Part shown: piece after piece, positions 8,599 through 16,381 of the stretch | Layout: the number at the start of each line of letters is the position of its first letter | How positions within the stretch are numbered: the stretch's first letter is position 1 | From: a virus | DNA: 54,045 nucleotides | Strand: one strand, 5' to 3' | IMG/VR virus record: IMGVR_UViG_3300017971_000341 | Location: 1-54,045 of that record | The notes under the pieces: generated by a model | What the model saw: the letters and a program-made list of their open reading frames with translations, nothing else | Databases searched by the model: none | What the model was told of the DNA's origin: nothing | Translations under genes and position numbers: made by a program

Positions 8599-8811
8599 CT
8601 ACTCCTCCCCCTGTGGAAACGTGAACTTGATCCTCGTGAACTCGATCCTCACGGGTTTGGGTCTCGGAGGATCAAACCACTTGGCGGCGGCGGCAGCTTC
8701 CGCTTTGGTCCTATGCAGCTGCACCTCGTGGAATTCGTCGATGTAAGGTATGCCGTTTGGCATGCACAAAACCCACCAGTTCAAGCGCTCTTCGTCCATA
8801 GAATCATTCAT
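8599..8811 (-). CDS. Hypothetical protein, 70 residues
   Basis: I do not recognise this protein. It has a tryptophan-containing start (RLNWWVLCM), an alanine-rich stretch (KAEAAAAAKWF) and a C-terminal beta-like segment (VRIEFTRIKFTFP). I chose the ATG at 8809-8811 because AAAGGAG lies five bases upstream; a GTG two codons earlier is too close to that site. The stop is five bases before the sigma-like gene's start, so the two are probably co-translated. Confidence 0.6.
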   Translation of the reverse strand: MNDSMDEERLNWWVLCMPNGIPYIDEFHEVQLHRTKAEAAAAAKWFDPPRPKPVRIEFTRIKFTFPQGEE

Positions 8812-8880
8812 TGCCACTCCTTTTCTGATTAGAATCTCGATCCTATTCTAGACGAACAGACCGTGGTGATCCATAAAATT

Positions 8881-9399
8881 TTAGGGATTCTCCCACCCAC
8901 AACCTGCTCGACACTGTAGACCGTGGGTCTTTGCCGTCCTTCCCACGCCGCCAGACCAGAGACAGGCACTACACTGAGGGCAGCGACCATTCCTCTGCCC
9001 AGCTCTCTCACAGGACTGGCACTCTACAACTGACGTGAAGACAGTCTCCTCCCCTGTCCTTCCGCAGCTCTTGCAGATCAGTAGCCGATTAGGACGTACA
9101 GCCTGCCCAGCGCAGAACGAGCACTGAGTAGACGCGCCACGAATCAGGGAGTAGATCACTACTGCTTGGGGTACTCCACAATCGCAAACGCAATCCACGT
9201 AGCGGTGCATTCTCCCAACGATCCGAAATCCGACGGACACCACAGTCCAACTCCCCCAACGACTCCCGATAGGTGGGTCGTGTCTGGGTGTGCGTGTTAC
9301 TTTGGGAGTGTAGCGCGCAAGACTGTCCCCTCTAGTCCTTGGGGTCCCCAGAGGGAGTACACCTCTCTTCAGCCTCCCGTCTCTACTTGTCCTAGCCAT
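8881..9399 (-). CDS. Zinc-binding protein, first gene of the leftward early block
   Basis: 172 residues, with many CxxC pairs: CVCDCG, CSFC, CKSCG, CQSC, CPQCSAC. The central part (IGSRWGSWTVV, then HRYVDCVCDCG and RGASTQCSFC) matches a small domain often found next to HNH or AP2 domains in phage proteins, but no HNH motif is seen here. It could bind nucleic acid. The ATG has GGAG eight bases upstream; a further in-frame extension to 9447 overlaps the promoter at 9434-9461 and is unlikely. Being first after the promoter, it is probably expressed early. Confidence 0.65.
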   Translation of the reverse strand: MARTSRDGRLKRGVLPLGTPRTRGDSLARYTPKVTRTPRHDPPIGSRWGSWTVVSVGFRIVGRMHRYVDCVCDCGVPQAVVIYSLIRGASTQCSFCAGQAVRPNRLLICKSCGRTGEETVFTSVVECQSCERAGQRNGRCPQCSACLWSGGVGRTAKTHGLQCRAGCGWENP

Positions 9400-9433
9400 T
9401 GTGTATTCTCCAGGTCCAGAGTTCAGAGGGAGC

Positions 9434-9461
9434 ATAATACAAAACAAACACGACAGGTCAA
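9434..9461 (-). promoter_or_regulatory. Sigma70-type promoter for the leftward replication block
   Basis: On the - strand, TTGACC (9456-9461, 5 of 6 matches to the -35 consensus) is separated by 16 bases from TATTAT (9434-9439, 5 of 6 matches to -10). Transcription would start near 9427 and give a short leader before the ATG at 9399. It sits in the 92-base divergent gap between the two transcription directions. No equally good + strand promoter is visible there. Confidence 0.65.
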
Positions 9462-9491
9462 CTGCGTTTTTGAGAGAGAAAGGAAATCCCC

Positions 9492-9893
9492 ATGAAGATT
9501 ATTTTGGATATGGACACGGAGTCTGGTCAATTGATCCCTATCTTTGGCATGAAGACACACGATCCAGTGGAGCTAGATCCAATGTTCTGGCTAGTCATGT
9601 CATGGCGTCAACAGAGGGCAAAAGACATAGTGCCAGCTCTAGTCAAATGCGTGCAACTCGTTCGTGATTACGGGGCCGGGAATCTATCGAAGGGTGAGAA
9701 GGAAAAAGCTAAGAATGCGGAGGAATTGGTCACGGAATTCCTCGTCCAGTGCGCAACGCACCCCAATGCTATTGTGTCTGTCAAGGTCCTAGAGGGTGAT
9801 CATGAGGTCATGGAGGATTGTGATTATTGTGATTGGCGAGCAGTCAACAACTCCCAGGGAGGATCACCAATCCTAGAAAGCTCAGGAAGCTAG
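9492..9893 (+). CDS. Hypothetical protein, first gene of the rightward block
   Basis: 133 residues, not recognised. It is helical in the middle (RAKDIVPALVKCVQLVRDYG, then EKEKAKNAEELVTEFLVQC) with a CDYC pair near the end. The ATG has AAAGGAAA about seven bases upstream. It lies between the divergent promoter region and the terminase genes, and its stop overlaps a perfect inverted repeat (9893-9917). A regulatory or DNA-binding role is possible, but nothing in the sequence proves it. Confidence 0.6.
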   Translation: MKIILDMDTESGQLIPIFGMKTHDPVELDPMFWLVMSWRQQRAKDIVPALVKCVQLVRDYGAGNLSKGEKEKAKNAEELVTEFLVQCATHPNAIVSVKVLEGDHEVMEDCDYCDWRAVNNSQGGSPILESSGS

Positions 9894-9917
9894 GGGTACC
9901 CTGTACCAGGGTACCCC
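9893..9917. other. Perfect 11-bp inverted repeat (hairpin) before the terminase small subunit gene
   Basis: GGGGTACCCTG (9893-9903), loop TAC, CAGGGTACCCC (9907-9917). On the + strand it is followed by TAAAAAG, not a T-run, so it is not a standard terminator in either direction. It could be an mRNA processing or stability hairpin, or a protein-binding operator. Confidence 0.75.
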
Positions 9918-9945
9918 TAAAAAGCCCCAAGGAGGATTGGATTTA

Positions 9946-10452
9946 GTGGCCAAGCAAAGGACCAGTAGGAATCACAATATCAAGAGGAATAAGTACGCAA
10001 TCAAGAAGGTAAGGAAGCCCAAGGTATCACTATCCAAACCGAGGGTAATGAAGGCCATTCCAGGATCAGGGGGCAGGATCTCCACCATGGCACACAAGCT
10101 GGGGACCACGTACAAATCTCTCCATAGGGCACTAAGGAGACCAGCCTGGGAAGACGTCAGAGAGGCTATCCACGAGGAGAAGGAGAGACTAGCAGACGTT
10201 GCTGAGTTCACGATCGACGAAATGATCTCCCAGAGGCTAGATTTTCGTGTAGCTGCCAGTACAGCACGGTGGTACTTGGAACGGCTGCATTCTGATAGGG
10301 GCTACCAGGAGCGCAAGAACGTGACTCTGGAGGGCGGAGAACACCCGATTCGGGTTGAACAGAAGAGTCTGATAGCAGTGGCCAATCTGCCCCTGAATCT
10401 GCGTGTGCAATTGCTAGAGGAGCTGGATTCACGTGTCGAAGAAGAAGAGTAA
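9946..10452 (+). CDS. Putative terminase small subunit
   Basis: 168 residues. After a basic N-terminus there is a helix-turn-helix-like segment (GGRISTMAHKLGTTYKSLHRAL), then a helical region (REAIHEEKERLADVAEFTIDEM, then STARWYLERLHSDRGY) and a final segment (NLRVQLLEELDSRVEEEE). This resembles small terminases that recognise the packaging site through an HTH and oligomerise through helices. The GTG start at 9946 is supported by GGAGG about ten bases upstream. It lies two genes before the large terminase. Confidence 0.65.
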   Translation: MAKQRTSRNHNIKRNKYAIKKVRKPKVSLSKPRVMKAIPGSGGRISTMAHKLGTTYKSLHRALRRPAWEDVREAIHEEKERLADVAEFTIDEMISQRLDFRVAASTARWYLERLHSDRGYQERKNVTLEGGEHPIRVEQKSLIAVANLPLNLRVQLLEELDSRVEEEE

Positions 10453-10762
10453 AGACGAACACACGGATCGGAAGATCAGGGAGTATCAGAATCCCAATTC
10501 TGGCTCCACGATCAATAAGTGCGTGATATGTCGGAGGAGAATTAAACCGATTCGACCATGGGATCAGGGAGGCTGTGAGATCTGTACTAATTGTATCCAG
10601 GGGGTGAGGGCTCGGTATCAGTGGGCTAGAGCCAAAAAGAGGAATCAACTACGCACTCTAGCCAGGGACAGCGTAGACAGGACTGATTACCACAAGGAAG
10701 CCCACAGAGTCCAAGGATTGGACGATCTGTTTTCCGCCCTGAAATCCAAACGAATCTACTAA
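10433..10762 (+). CDS. Hypothetical zinc-ribbon protein between terminase genes
   Basis: 109 residues, with CVIC near residue 30 and CEICTNC near residue 48: a four-cysteine zinc ribbon in a very basic protein (KKKSKDEHTDRK at the start, WARAKKRNQL later). The GTG start overlaps the small terminase by 20 bases and the stop overlaps the large terminase ATG by one base, so the three are translationally linked. It may assist DNA recognition in packaging; the family is not recognised. Confidence 0.65.
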   Translation: MSKKKSKDEHTDRKIREYQNPNSGSTINKCVICRRRIKPIRPWDQGGCEICTNCIQGVRARYQWARAKKRNQLRTLARDSVDRTDYHKEAHRVQGLDDLFSALKSKRIY

Positions 10763-12201
10763 TGCACTATGATCCCATAGAGCTTGAATCTAGCGTCTGT
10801 CGAGACAGTCTATGGCAATTCGTGCGTAGGTTTTGGCCCACAGTGATCCCGGAGAATCTAATCTACAATTGGCATATGGAGGCTCTGTGCAACGTTCTCC
10901 AGGAGGCTGCTGAGAGGGTCTTCCAAGGAGAGAGGAGGAGGCATGATTTGGTGGTCAACATTCCTCCTGGTACATCCAAGTCGTCGATTGTCTCTGTCTT
11001 CTTTCCCGCGTGGTGTTGGATTCGAATGCCGTCCTGCAAGACAATCTGTACCTCCTACTCCTATCACCTAGCTATGGATCTCTCTCGCAAGAGCAGAGAC
11101 GTGGTGCAGAGTGACAAATGGATCAGGCTGTTCGGGGATATCCAGCTCAGGGAGGACCAGAATACAAAGGGGTACTTTGCGAATGCTCATGGCGGATCTA
11201 GGTACGCAGTGGGCACCAATGGAACTGTGACCGGATTCCATGGGCACTTTTTGATTATCGACGATCCTATAGACCCTCACGGGGTGATTTCAAAGCCGGT
11301 ACTCGACACAGCAAATAGATTCACAACTGAGACGCTAGCCACCAGGAAGATTGACAAGGCGATCACAGTTACGATCCTGGTAATGCAACGACTCCACCAA
11401 TCAGATCCAGCTGCAGAAATGCTCAAGCGAGGCAAGACAGGAGGGGGAGACGTTTGGCATATCAATCTGCCAGCTGAGATCCTGGAGGGGAGAGAGGAGG
11501 ACGTCAGACCACAGGATTACCTTAGTCACTACCAAGACGGTTTGCTGGATCCAGCCAGACTCCCTCGAGAGGTCCTCAAGCAAATGGAAATCAACATGGG
11601 GCCATTTGCTTACGCTGGGCAAATGCTGCAGACCCCGGTACCCCGTGGTGGAGGCATGTTCTCCACCGAGAAGATTGAGATCGTCGATCCTCCAGTTCGA
11701 TTCAAGAGGAGGATTAGGTACTGGGACAAAGCTGGATCTAAGGACACTGGGGCATATACAGTTGGTGCTCTGATTGGATTGGACATGACGGGGAGGTATT
11801 GGATCCTGGACGTGGTGAGAGGACAGTGGGAGGTCCACGCCAGGGAAGCCAAGATCCTACAGACAGCACAAGCAGACGGGGCAGACGTTGAGATAGGGGT
11901 AGAGCAGGAGCCCGGATCTGGTGGCAAGGATTCAATGACACTCACTATCCAGAATCTAGCGGGATTCCGTGTCAAGGCTGATCGACCGACAGGGGACAAG
12001 ATCCTCCGAGCGGAGCCATTCGCCGGCCAAGTGAACGGAGGCAACGTCTACATGGCTCCTGGTCTTTGGAATCGATTCTATCTGGACGAGCTGCAGTACT
12101 TCCCCCACTCAGCCACTAAGGATCAGGTGGACGCGTCGAGTGGTGGATTCAATCTACTCACCAAGATCAGAACGAGAGTGGGTGGTTTGTGTTTGAGATA
12201 G
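10762..12201 (+). CDS. terL: Terminase large subunit (packaging ATPase/nuclease)
   Basis: 479 residues. The ATPase half has Walker A-like NIPPGTSKSS (about residues 70-79), an adenine-motif-like region, TGFHGHFLIIDDPI as Walker B (about 157-170) and a coupling motif near VTILVMQRLHQSDPA. The nuclease half begins at RYWDKAGSKDTGAYTVG (first metal Asp, about residue 320) and ends with a region containing KDQVDASSGGF, matching the RNase H-like nuclease of Terminase_6 type. It cuts concatemers and pumps DNA into proheads through the portal encoded two genes later. Confidence 0.96.
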   Translation: MHYDPIELESSVCRDSLWQFVRRFWPTVIPENLIYNWHMEALCNVLQEAAERVFQGERRRHDLVVNIPPGTSKSSIVSVFFPAWCWIRMPSCKTICTSYSYHLAMDLSRKSRDVVQSDKWIRLFGDIQLREDQNTKGYFANAHGGSRYAVGTNGTVTGFHGHFLIIDDPIDPHGVISKPVLDTANRFTTETLATRKIDKAITVTILVMQRLHQSDPAAEMLKRGKTGGGDVWHINLPAEILEGREEDVRPQDYLSHYQDGLLDPARLPREVLKQMEINMGPFAYAGQMLQTPVPRGGGMFSTEKIEIVDPPVRFKRRIRYWDKAGSKDTGAYTVGALIGLDMTGRYWILDVVRGQWEVHAREAKILQTAQADGADVEIGVEQEPGSGGKDSMTLTIQNLAGFRVKADRPTGDKILRAEPFAGQVNGGNVYMAPGLWNRFYLDELQYFPHSATKDQVDASSGGFNLLTKIRTRVGGLCLR

Positions 12202-12203
12202 AC

Positions 12204-12380
12204 ATGGATCAAAAGAGAGCTGTGTTTCTAATGCAGGAATACGCCAAATTCATGGGGATCGAATCACGATTCCTGTCAACACATGAGGTCCTCACGAGTC
12301 TAGAGGATCCAGAGATTCAAGACCTACTCGGGTCGGAGGTGGCAGCAATGTATCGAGCAGCAGCAGAAGCATTGAGGTAG
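12204..12380 (+). CDS. Small hypothetical protein between terminase and portal
   Basis: 58 residues if it starts at ATG 12204, or 63 from the GTG at 12189, which overlaps the terminase end. Helical and acidic, with MQEYAKFMGIESRF and a C-terminal AAMYRAAAEALR. Not recognised. It is five bases from the portal start. Neither start has a strong ribosome site, so coupling to terminase translation is likely. Confidence 0.5.
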   Translation: MDQKRAVFLMQEYAKFMGIESRFLSTHEVLTSLEDPEIQDLLGSEVAAMYRAAAEALR

Positions 12381-12385
12381 ACGCC

Positions 12386-13804
12386 ATGAACAACACCACT
12401 CCTACTTTCCAATCAGTCATAGACAGACTGGATCCGACAGCTAGACACTTGATCGAGAATTCACTGATCTCGAGGTCCACTCTCCTGACTGAGTTATTCG
12501 ATTCCAGAAGGGATATCGATATCGAATGTGGCTATCCGAAGGACATAACGGCAGCCATGTTTCGATACCTATACGACAGGGAGGGAATTGGACACAGGGT
12601 TGTTTCTGTCATGCCGGAGGAGTGCTGGTCTCATGATCCAGAGGTGCGTGAGAATGAGGATCCAGAGGAGACGCCATTTGAAGAGGCGTGGAATGTCTTG
12701 CAGAGCAAAAAGAATCTCTGGCACTATCTCCACAGGGTAGACGAGCTGTCAGGGATCGGCAGATTTGGAGTCTTGCTACTGGGGCTCTCTGACGGATTGG
12801 ATCTATCGGAGCCTGTTGCAGGAATCAACGAGCGTGGAGAGAAGGTAGAGGGCCCAGAGGGGCTGCAGGTGCTCTACGTTCGGGCCTTCGACGAATCGGT
12901 GGCCACAGTGGACAGACGGGAGGTAGACGAACGCAACCCAAGATTCGGACAACCTACCCAGTACACTCTCACCTTCCGCGATATGGAGGAGGGAGGAGGA
13001 TCAGCGACCCACATTACCCGGAGGGTCCACTGGTCCAGAGTGATCCATGTAGCGGACAACAGACAGACGTCAGAGATCTACGGCACTCCTCGAATGCAGG
13101 TGGTCTACAATCGGATCTACGACATTCGGAAGATCCTGAGCGGGTCCGGTGAAATGTTTTGGAAGGGAGCATTCCCTGGCTACTCATTCGAGGTGAATCC
13201 AGACATTGTGGATCCGACTTTGGACACAGACACCCTGAGAGACGAGCTAGCCAATTGGGCGAATGGATTGCAAAGGTACTTCGCTGTCCAGGGTGTATCC
13301 GCCAAGAGTCTAGCTCCTCAAGTAGCGGATCCAAGCAACCACATAGAGGCACAGCTAGAGAATATTGCGATCACGCTCGGGATTCCTAAGAGAATCCTAT
13401 TCGGGTCGGAGCAGGCAAAGCTGGCCTCCTCTCAGGACGTGAGGACGTGGAATCGTAGACTGTGGAGGAGACAGACCAAGTATCTCACGCCCATGTTGAT
13501 CAGCCCACTGGTGGAGCGTCTGATCTATATAGGAGTACTGCCAGAGCCAGCAGACGGACCAGACGCTTACGAGGTTGTATGGCCTGATCTCAACACTCTG
13601 TCCGACGAGGAGTGGGCAATCGTAGCTGAGAGGACGGCCAAGACTCTTGCCACGTACATTCAAGCCGGGGTCGATCAGGTGGTTCCTCCTGCCGAATTCC
13701 TGTCTATGATCATGGGCAGGGACGTTGAGGAGGTAAAGCAAATCATGAAGGCTGCCAAAGCCTACGCGTTTGGGGAGGACGACGCAGAAGACGAGGAGGA
13801 GTAA
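12386..13804 (+). CDS. Portal protein (DUF1073/anti-CBASS Acb1-N-like portal family)
   Basis: 472 residues. The order of features fits this portal family: an N-terminal FRYLYDREGIGHRVVSVMPEECWSHDPEV segment, then LSGIGRFGVLLLGLSDG, a stem/crown region, ENIAITLGIPKRILFGSEQAKLASSQD (about residues 325-350) and a C-terminal helical part with an acidic tail (DDAEDEEE). The portal forms a 12-subunit ring at one capsid vertex for DNA entry and exit. GAGGTAG lies eight bases before the ATG. It overlaps the next gene (ATG inside the GGAGTAATG stop region). Confidence 0.88.
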   Translation: MNNTTPTFQSVIDRLDPTARHLIENSLISRSTLLTELFDSRRDIDIECGYPKDITAAMFRYLYDREGIGHRVVSVMPEECWSHDPEVRENEDPEETPFEEAWNVLQSKKNLWHYLHRVDELSGIGRFGVLLLGLSDGLDLSEPVAGINERGEKVEGPEGLQVLYVRAFDESVATVDRREVDERNPRFGQPTQYTLTFRDMEEGGGSATHITRRVHWSRVIHVADNRQTSEIYGTPRMQVVYNRIYDIRKILSGSGEMFWKGAFPGYSFEVNPDIVDPTLDTDTLRDELANWANGLQRYFAVQGVSAKSLAPQVADPSNHIEAQLENIAITLGIPKRILFGSEQAKLASSQDVRTWNRRLWRRQTKYLTPMLISPLVERLIYIGVLPEPADGPDAYEVVWPDLNTLSDEEWAIVAERTAKTLATYIQAGVDQVVPPAEFLSMIMGRDVEEVKQIMKAAKAYAFGEDDAEDEEE

Positions 13805-14334
13805 TGTCAGGGGTAGAGGGAGTTTGGTTAGATCTGATTCGACACACCAAACCCGAGACAGTCCTGGATATTGGGTGTAGGGATCTGAGGTCCACCAGAG
13901 CCATAGCGGATCTGATTGGAGAAGGATACAGAGGGGTGGACGTTGACGCGGAGGCGATAGCCAGAGCTGGAGACTCGAGGTGTTTTGCTGTTGGTCGCAA
14001 GGATTTCGGTCTGTCTTTGGGCATGCAATTCGACATGATTCTGCTCTCCTGTGTCGTCTACCACCTCACCAATGATTTGGTGACTCTGCTTTTTATGGCT
14101 CTTCCGGAGCTGCTGACGAAGGACGGAATCGCCTGGCTGAACGTCAACACTGTGATCCCGGAGGCGTCGTGGAATGGATTGCCATTCGTCAGGAGGTCCG
14201 TCGGATTCTACAAGGGACTAGCAGAGTTCAATCAGCTTAGGCTGAATGACGTTGGGTGTCTTTCTGATTGGGGGTACACGCTGTCCAGGAGTACAGCCAG
14301 CAATCGTTTGCTGATTGTGAGGAGGAAGGTGTGA
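13804..14334 (+). CDS. Class I SAM-dependent methyltransferase
   Basis: 176 residues. Motif I is VLDIGCRDLRSTRAIA (about residues 20-35), followed by YRGVDVDAEAI (motif II acidic loop) and FDMILLSCVVYHLTND (motif IV-like), then a strand with GIAWLNVNT. It resembles small methyltransferases acting on small molecules or sugars. The substrate is unknown. It is inserted between the portal and Mu F-like genes and overlaps the APS kinase-like gene by four bases (GTGA). The pairing with a sulfate-activating kinase suggests a shared glycan-modification purpose, an inference. Confidence 0.82.
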   Translation: MSGVEGVWLDLIRHTKPETVLDIGCRDLRSTRAIADLIGEGYRGVDVDAEAIARAGDSRCFAVGRKDFGLSLGMQFDMILLSCVVYHLTNDLVTLLFMALPELLTKDGIAWLNVNTVIPEASWNGLPFVRRSVGFYKGLAEFNQLRLNDVGCLSDWGYTLSRSTASNRLLIVRRKV

Positions 14335-14813
14335 GTGTCATTTGGATCACAGGCTATCCGGGGTCTGGCAAGACGACCTTAGCGAAACGTTTGTCTTTGG
14401 ACGTCTATCGCATTGTGATTCTGGACGGGGACGAATTGCGAGAGTGTTGGGGGAATCTTGGATTCTCTGCGACGGATAGATTTGCTCAAGCTCTCAGAGC
14501 TGCGCATTTGGCCAAGATCCTAGCTAGACAGGGGGAGATCCCTGTAGTGTCTCTGGTCTCACCGGACGCTGCAGCCAGGAGGACAGCCAGTGAGATCATA
14601 GGACCAATCGGATTGATCATGGTCCACCTCGCAACGCCTCTCGAGGAGTGCAAGAGGCGGAAGCCAAGCGTCTACGAGAATCCTCCATACGCAATAGAGA
14701 ATGTCTACGAGCCACCACAGTACCCTGACGTGCGTCTGTCTGGGTGTGAGAGTGTTGGGGAAGCTTCCAGGCGGATTTGGCGATACATGTCTGGTCTCGA
14801 GGAAGACGAGTAA
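14331..14813 (+). CDS. Adenylylsulfate (APS) kinase-like protein
   Basis: 160 residues. P-loop ITGYPGSGKTTLAKRL (residues about 5-20); LDGDELRECWGNLGFSATDR (about 33-53), matching the APS kinase signature LDGD..R..L...LGFS..DR; a central ARQGEIPVVSLVSPDAAARR; and a C-terminal YEPPQYPDVRL, comparable to the YE.P..PEL end of CysC. APS kinase phosphorylates adenylylsulfate to PAPS, the donor for sulfotransferases, and two sulfotransferase-like genes lie at 36883-38692. GTG start with GGAGG five bases upstream; the longer frame from 14268 is not supported. The KGLY/FTG segment of classic CysC is altered, so another small-molecule kinase activity is possible. Confidence 0.75.
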   Translation: MSVIWITGYPGSGKTTLAKRLSLDVYRIVILDGDELRECWGNLGFSATDRFAQALRAAHLAKILARQGEIPVVSLVSPDAAARRTASEIIGPIGLIMVHLATPLEECKRRKPSVYENPPYAIENVYEPPQYPDVRLSGCESVGEASRRIWRYMSGLEEDE

Positions 14814-15778
14814 TGCCACTGCGATCTGATCCGACCAGGACCACAATGCTGCGTCGTCAATTTGTGGCTGACATGCGACGTCGATTCAAGTCGATCGCTA
14901 AGAGCGTTAGAGAGCTGGTTGTAGATCTTGACGTGTTCGGGTTGAGTGGTCCTGTGTCCTTTCTCCAGGCGGTGTCTCCTGGGGTTTGGAGATTCAGGAC
15001 CGACCCACAGAAGGTCCAGGCTTTTAGGGATTGGCTGCAGGAACAAGTAGACCGGAAGATCCTCACGGTAGACCACACAGGCAAGCCATGGACCGCTTCC
15101 TATATCGACAGCGCATACCGGAAGGGAGTAGTCCGAGCATTTGAGGACGTGCGGAAGGAGGCTCTGTCGGAGGGCGCAGATTTCTACGCGGGCACCAAGG
15201 AGGAATTTCTGCGATCTGCTTTCGCGCAGCCAGAACGGCTCTCCAAGATTGAGTTGCTGGCTACCAGAGCGTTTGAGGATCTACGTGGTGTTGGATCTAC
15301 TATGGGCCAGCAGCTCTCGAGAGAGCTGGCGTCTGGTTTGGCTCACGGTCTGAATCCCATGACGATTGCTAAGGGCATGACAGAGCGGATTGGCAATCTG
15401 ACCAGGACGAGAGCGGAGCTGATTGCGCAAACGGAGATCATAGCGGCACACGCGGAAGGGCAATTAGATTCGTTCCAGGATCTTGGAGTAGAGGAGGTGG
15501 GGGTTTTGGCAGAGTGGAGTACAGCAGGAGACGACAGAGTGTGTGAGCGGTGCGGGGCAATGGAGGGTCAGCTTCTCACTATCGAGGAAGCTAGAGGAAT
15601 GATTCCAATCCACCCAAGATGCCGTTGCACATGGATACCCTCTACAGTGGCACGAGCCAAGGACCGCAAGAAGAATTTGCTGGCAGCTGTGAAGGGATCG
15701 ATCAGAGCCGAACGCAAGAAGGGATCTCTGAAACAAGCAATAGCCAAGTCCACATGGGCTGGCAAGAATCTGTTATAG
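14813..15778 (+). CDS. Phage Mu F-like head morphogenesis protein
   Basis: 321 residues from the ATG at 14813, which overlaps the stop of the kinase gene. The C-terminal third is diagnostic: RTRAELIAQTEIIAAHAEGQ, then WSTAGDDRVCERCGAMEGQ and IPIHPRCRCTWIP, with the metal-binding Cys/His set of the Mu F domain. The N-terminal two thirds are helical. Such minor head proteins associate with the portal inside the prohead and may be ejected with DNA. Its place just after the portal (apart from the two inserted modification genes) is standard. Confidence 0.93.
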   Translation: MPLRSDPTRTTMLRRQFVADMRRRFKSIAKSVRELVVDLDVFGLSGPVSFLQAVSPGVWRFRTDPQKVQAFRDWLQEQVDRKILTVDHTGKPWTASYIDSAYRKGVVRAFEDVRKEALSEGADFYAGTKEEFLRSAFAQPERLSKIELLATRAFEDLRGVGSTMGQQLSRELASGLAHGLNPMTIAKGMTERIGNLTRTRAELIAQTEIIAAHAEGQLDSFQDLGVEEVGVLAEWSTAGDDRVCERCGAMEGQLLTIEEARGMIPIHPRCRCTWIPSTVARAKDRKKNLLAAVKGSIRAERKKGSLKQAIAKSTWAGKNLL

Positions 15779-15791
15779 GGGAGGACTGATT

Positions 15792-16085
15792 GTGGGAGAG
15801 ACGAAGGAAGATTTGAAGGTGTTGGAGGGAGACAACGAAGAGCTGAAGCCTATAGAGGCTCTGCATATCGGTTTTGTAAATCTGTGCGAGCAGTACAAGA
15901 ACATGGGGGATCAGCTAATGTTCCTGGGCAACGTCCTCCACATGGTCACGCAGCAACTACCAGAGGAGGACAGCTTGCGAGTCGAGGTAGTCCAGAAAGG
16001 ATCTCCAGCATTCCAAGAACTCAAGCGAGACAAATTCATGATCAAACATGGTATTGGTAGGGGCAGGAAGGGGAGGAGCCTGTGA
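15792..16085 (+). CDS. Hypothetical protein, 97 residues
   Basis: Not recognised. Acidic N-terminus, a central helical part (LHIGFVNLCEQYKNMGDQLMFLGNVLHMVTQQL) and a basic end (GRGRKGRSL). The GTG start has GGGGAGGA about six bases upstream and the stop overlaps the next gene (GTGA). It sits between the Mu F-like and protease genes, where small head-associated or regulatory proteins are common. Confidence 0.6.
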   Translation: MGETKEDLKVLEGDNEELKPIEALHIGFVNLCEQYKNMGDQLMFLGNVLHMVTQQLPEEDSLRVEVVQKGSPAFQELKRDKFMIKHGIGRGRKGRSL

Positions 16086-16297
16086 ATGAGTACGATCGAG
16101 GCAGGAAACAGAAGGCTCAAATGATCTGGATTGAGAGCATGTTGGCCACTGTGCAAGTAAAGCGGTGGTATGGTTCTCTGATTCTGAAAGTAGAGGACGG
16201 CATGATTCGAAGGGTGGTCAAAGAGGAGTCAATAATGCCCCCGTCCGACAGAGTGGGCAAGGGGAATCTTGCACGGAGTGGGAGGTCTCGGGTATAG
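16082..16297 (+). CDS. DUF2292-like small protein
   Basis: 71 residues. The core (VKRWYGSLILKVEDGMIRRVVKEESI) matches the DUF2292 pattern YGSV.I.V.DG.V..IE..E. Its function is unknown in the literature I can recall. It uses a GTG start with a GGGGAGGAG site about six bases upstream, overlapping the previous gene. It is followed by an intrinsic terminator at 16338. Confidence 0.6.
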   Translation: MNEYDRGRKQKAQMIWIESMLATVQVKRWYGSLILKVEDGMIRRVVKEESIMPPSDRVGKGNLARSGRSRV

Positions 16298-16337
16298 TAG
16301 AAGATTGACGTATCGAATATCTGGTAGGTACCTCACA

Positions 16338-16371
16338 AGAGGGCTCGGTTTTCGGGCCCTCTTTTCTTTTT
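16338..16371 (+). terminator. Rho-independent terminator upstream of the protease gene
   Basis: AGAGGGCTCG (16338-16347), loop GTTTT, CGGGCCCTCT (16353-16362), a 10-bp stem with one G-T pair, followed by TTTCTTTTT. It ends the packaging/portal transcript. The T-run is directly followed by the GGGGGGAGG ribosome site of the protease gene, leaving no room for a promoter after the terminator, so head gene expression must depend on read-through or on an upstream start within 16298-16337. Confidence 0.85.
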
Positions 16372-16381
16372 GGGGGGAGGA

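Noticed and set aside
9893-9917. Hairpin as an intrinsic terminator
   Set aside because: No T-run follows on either strand (A-run on the + strand), so I list it only as a hairpin.
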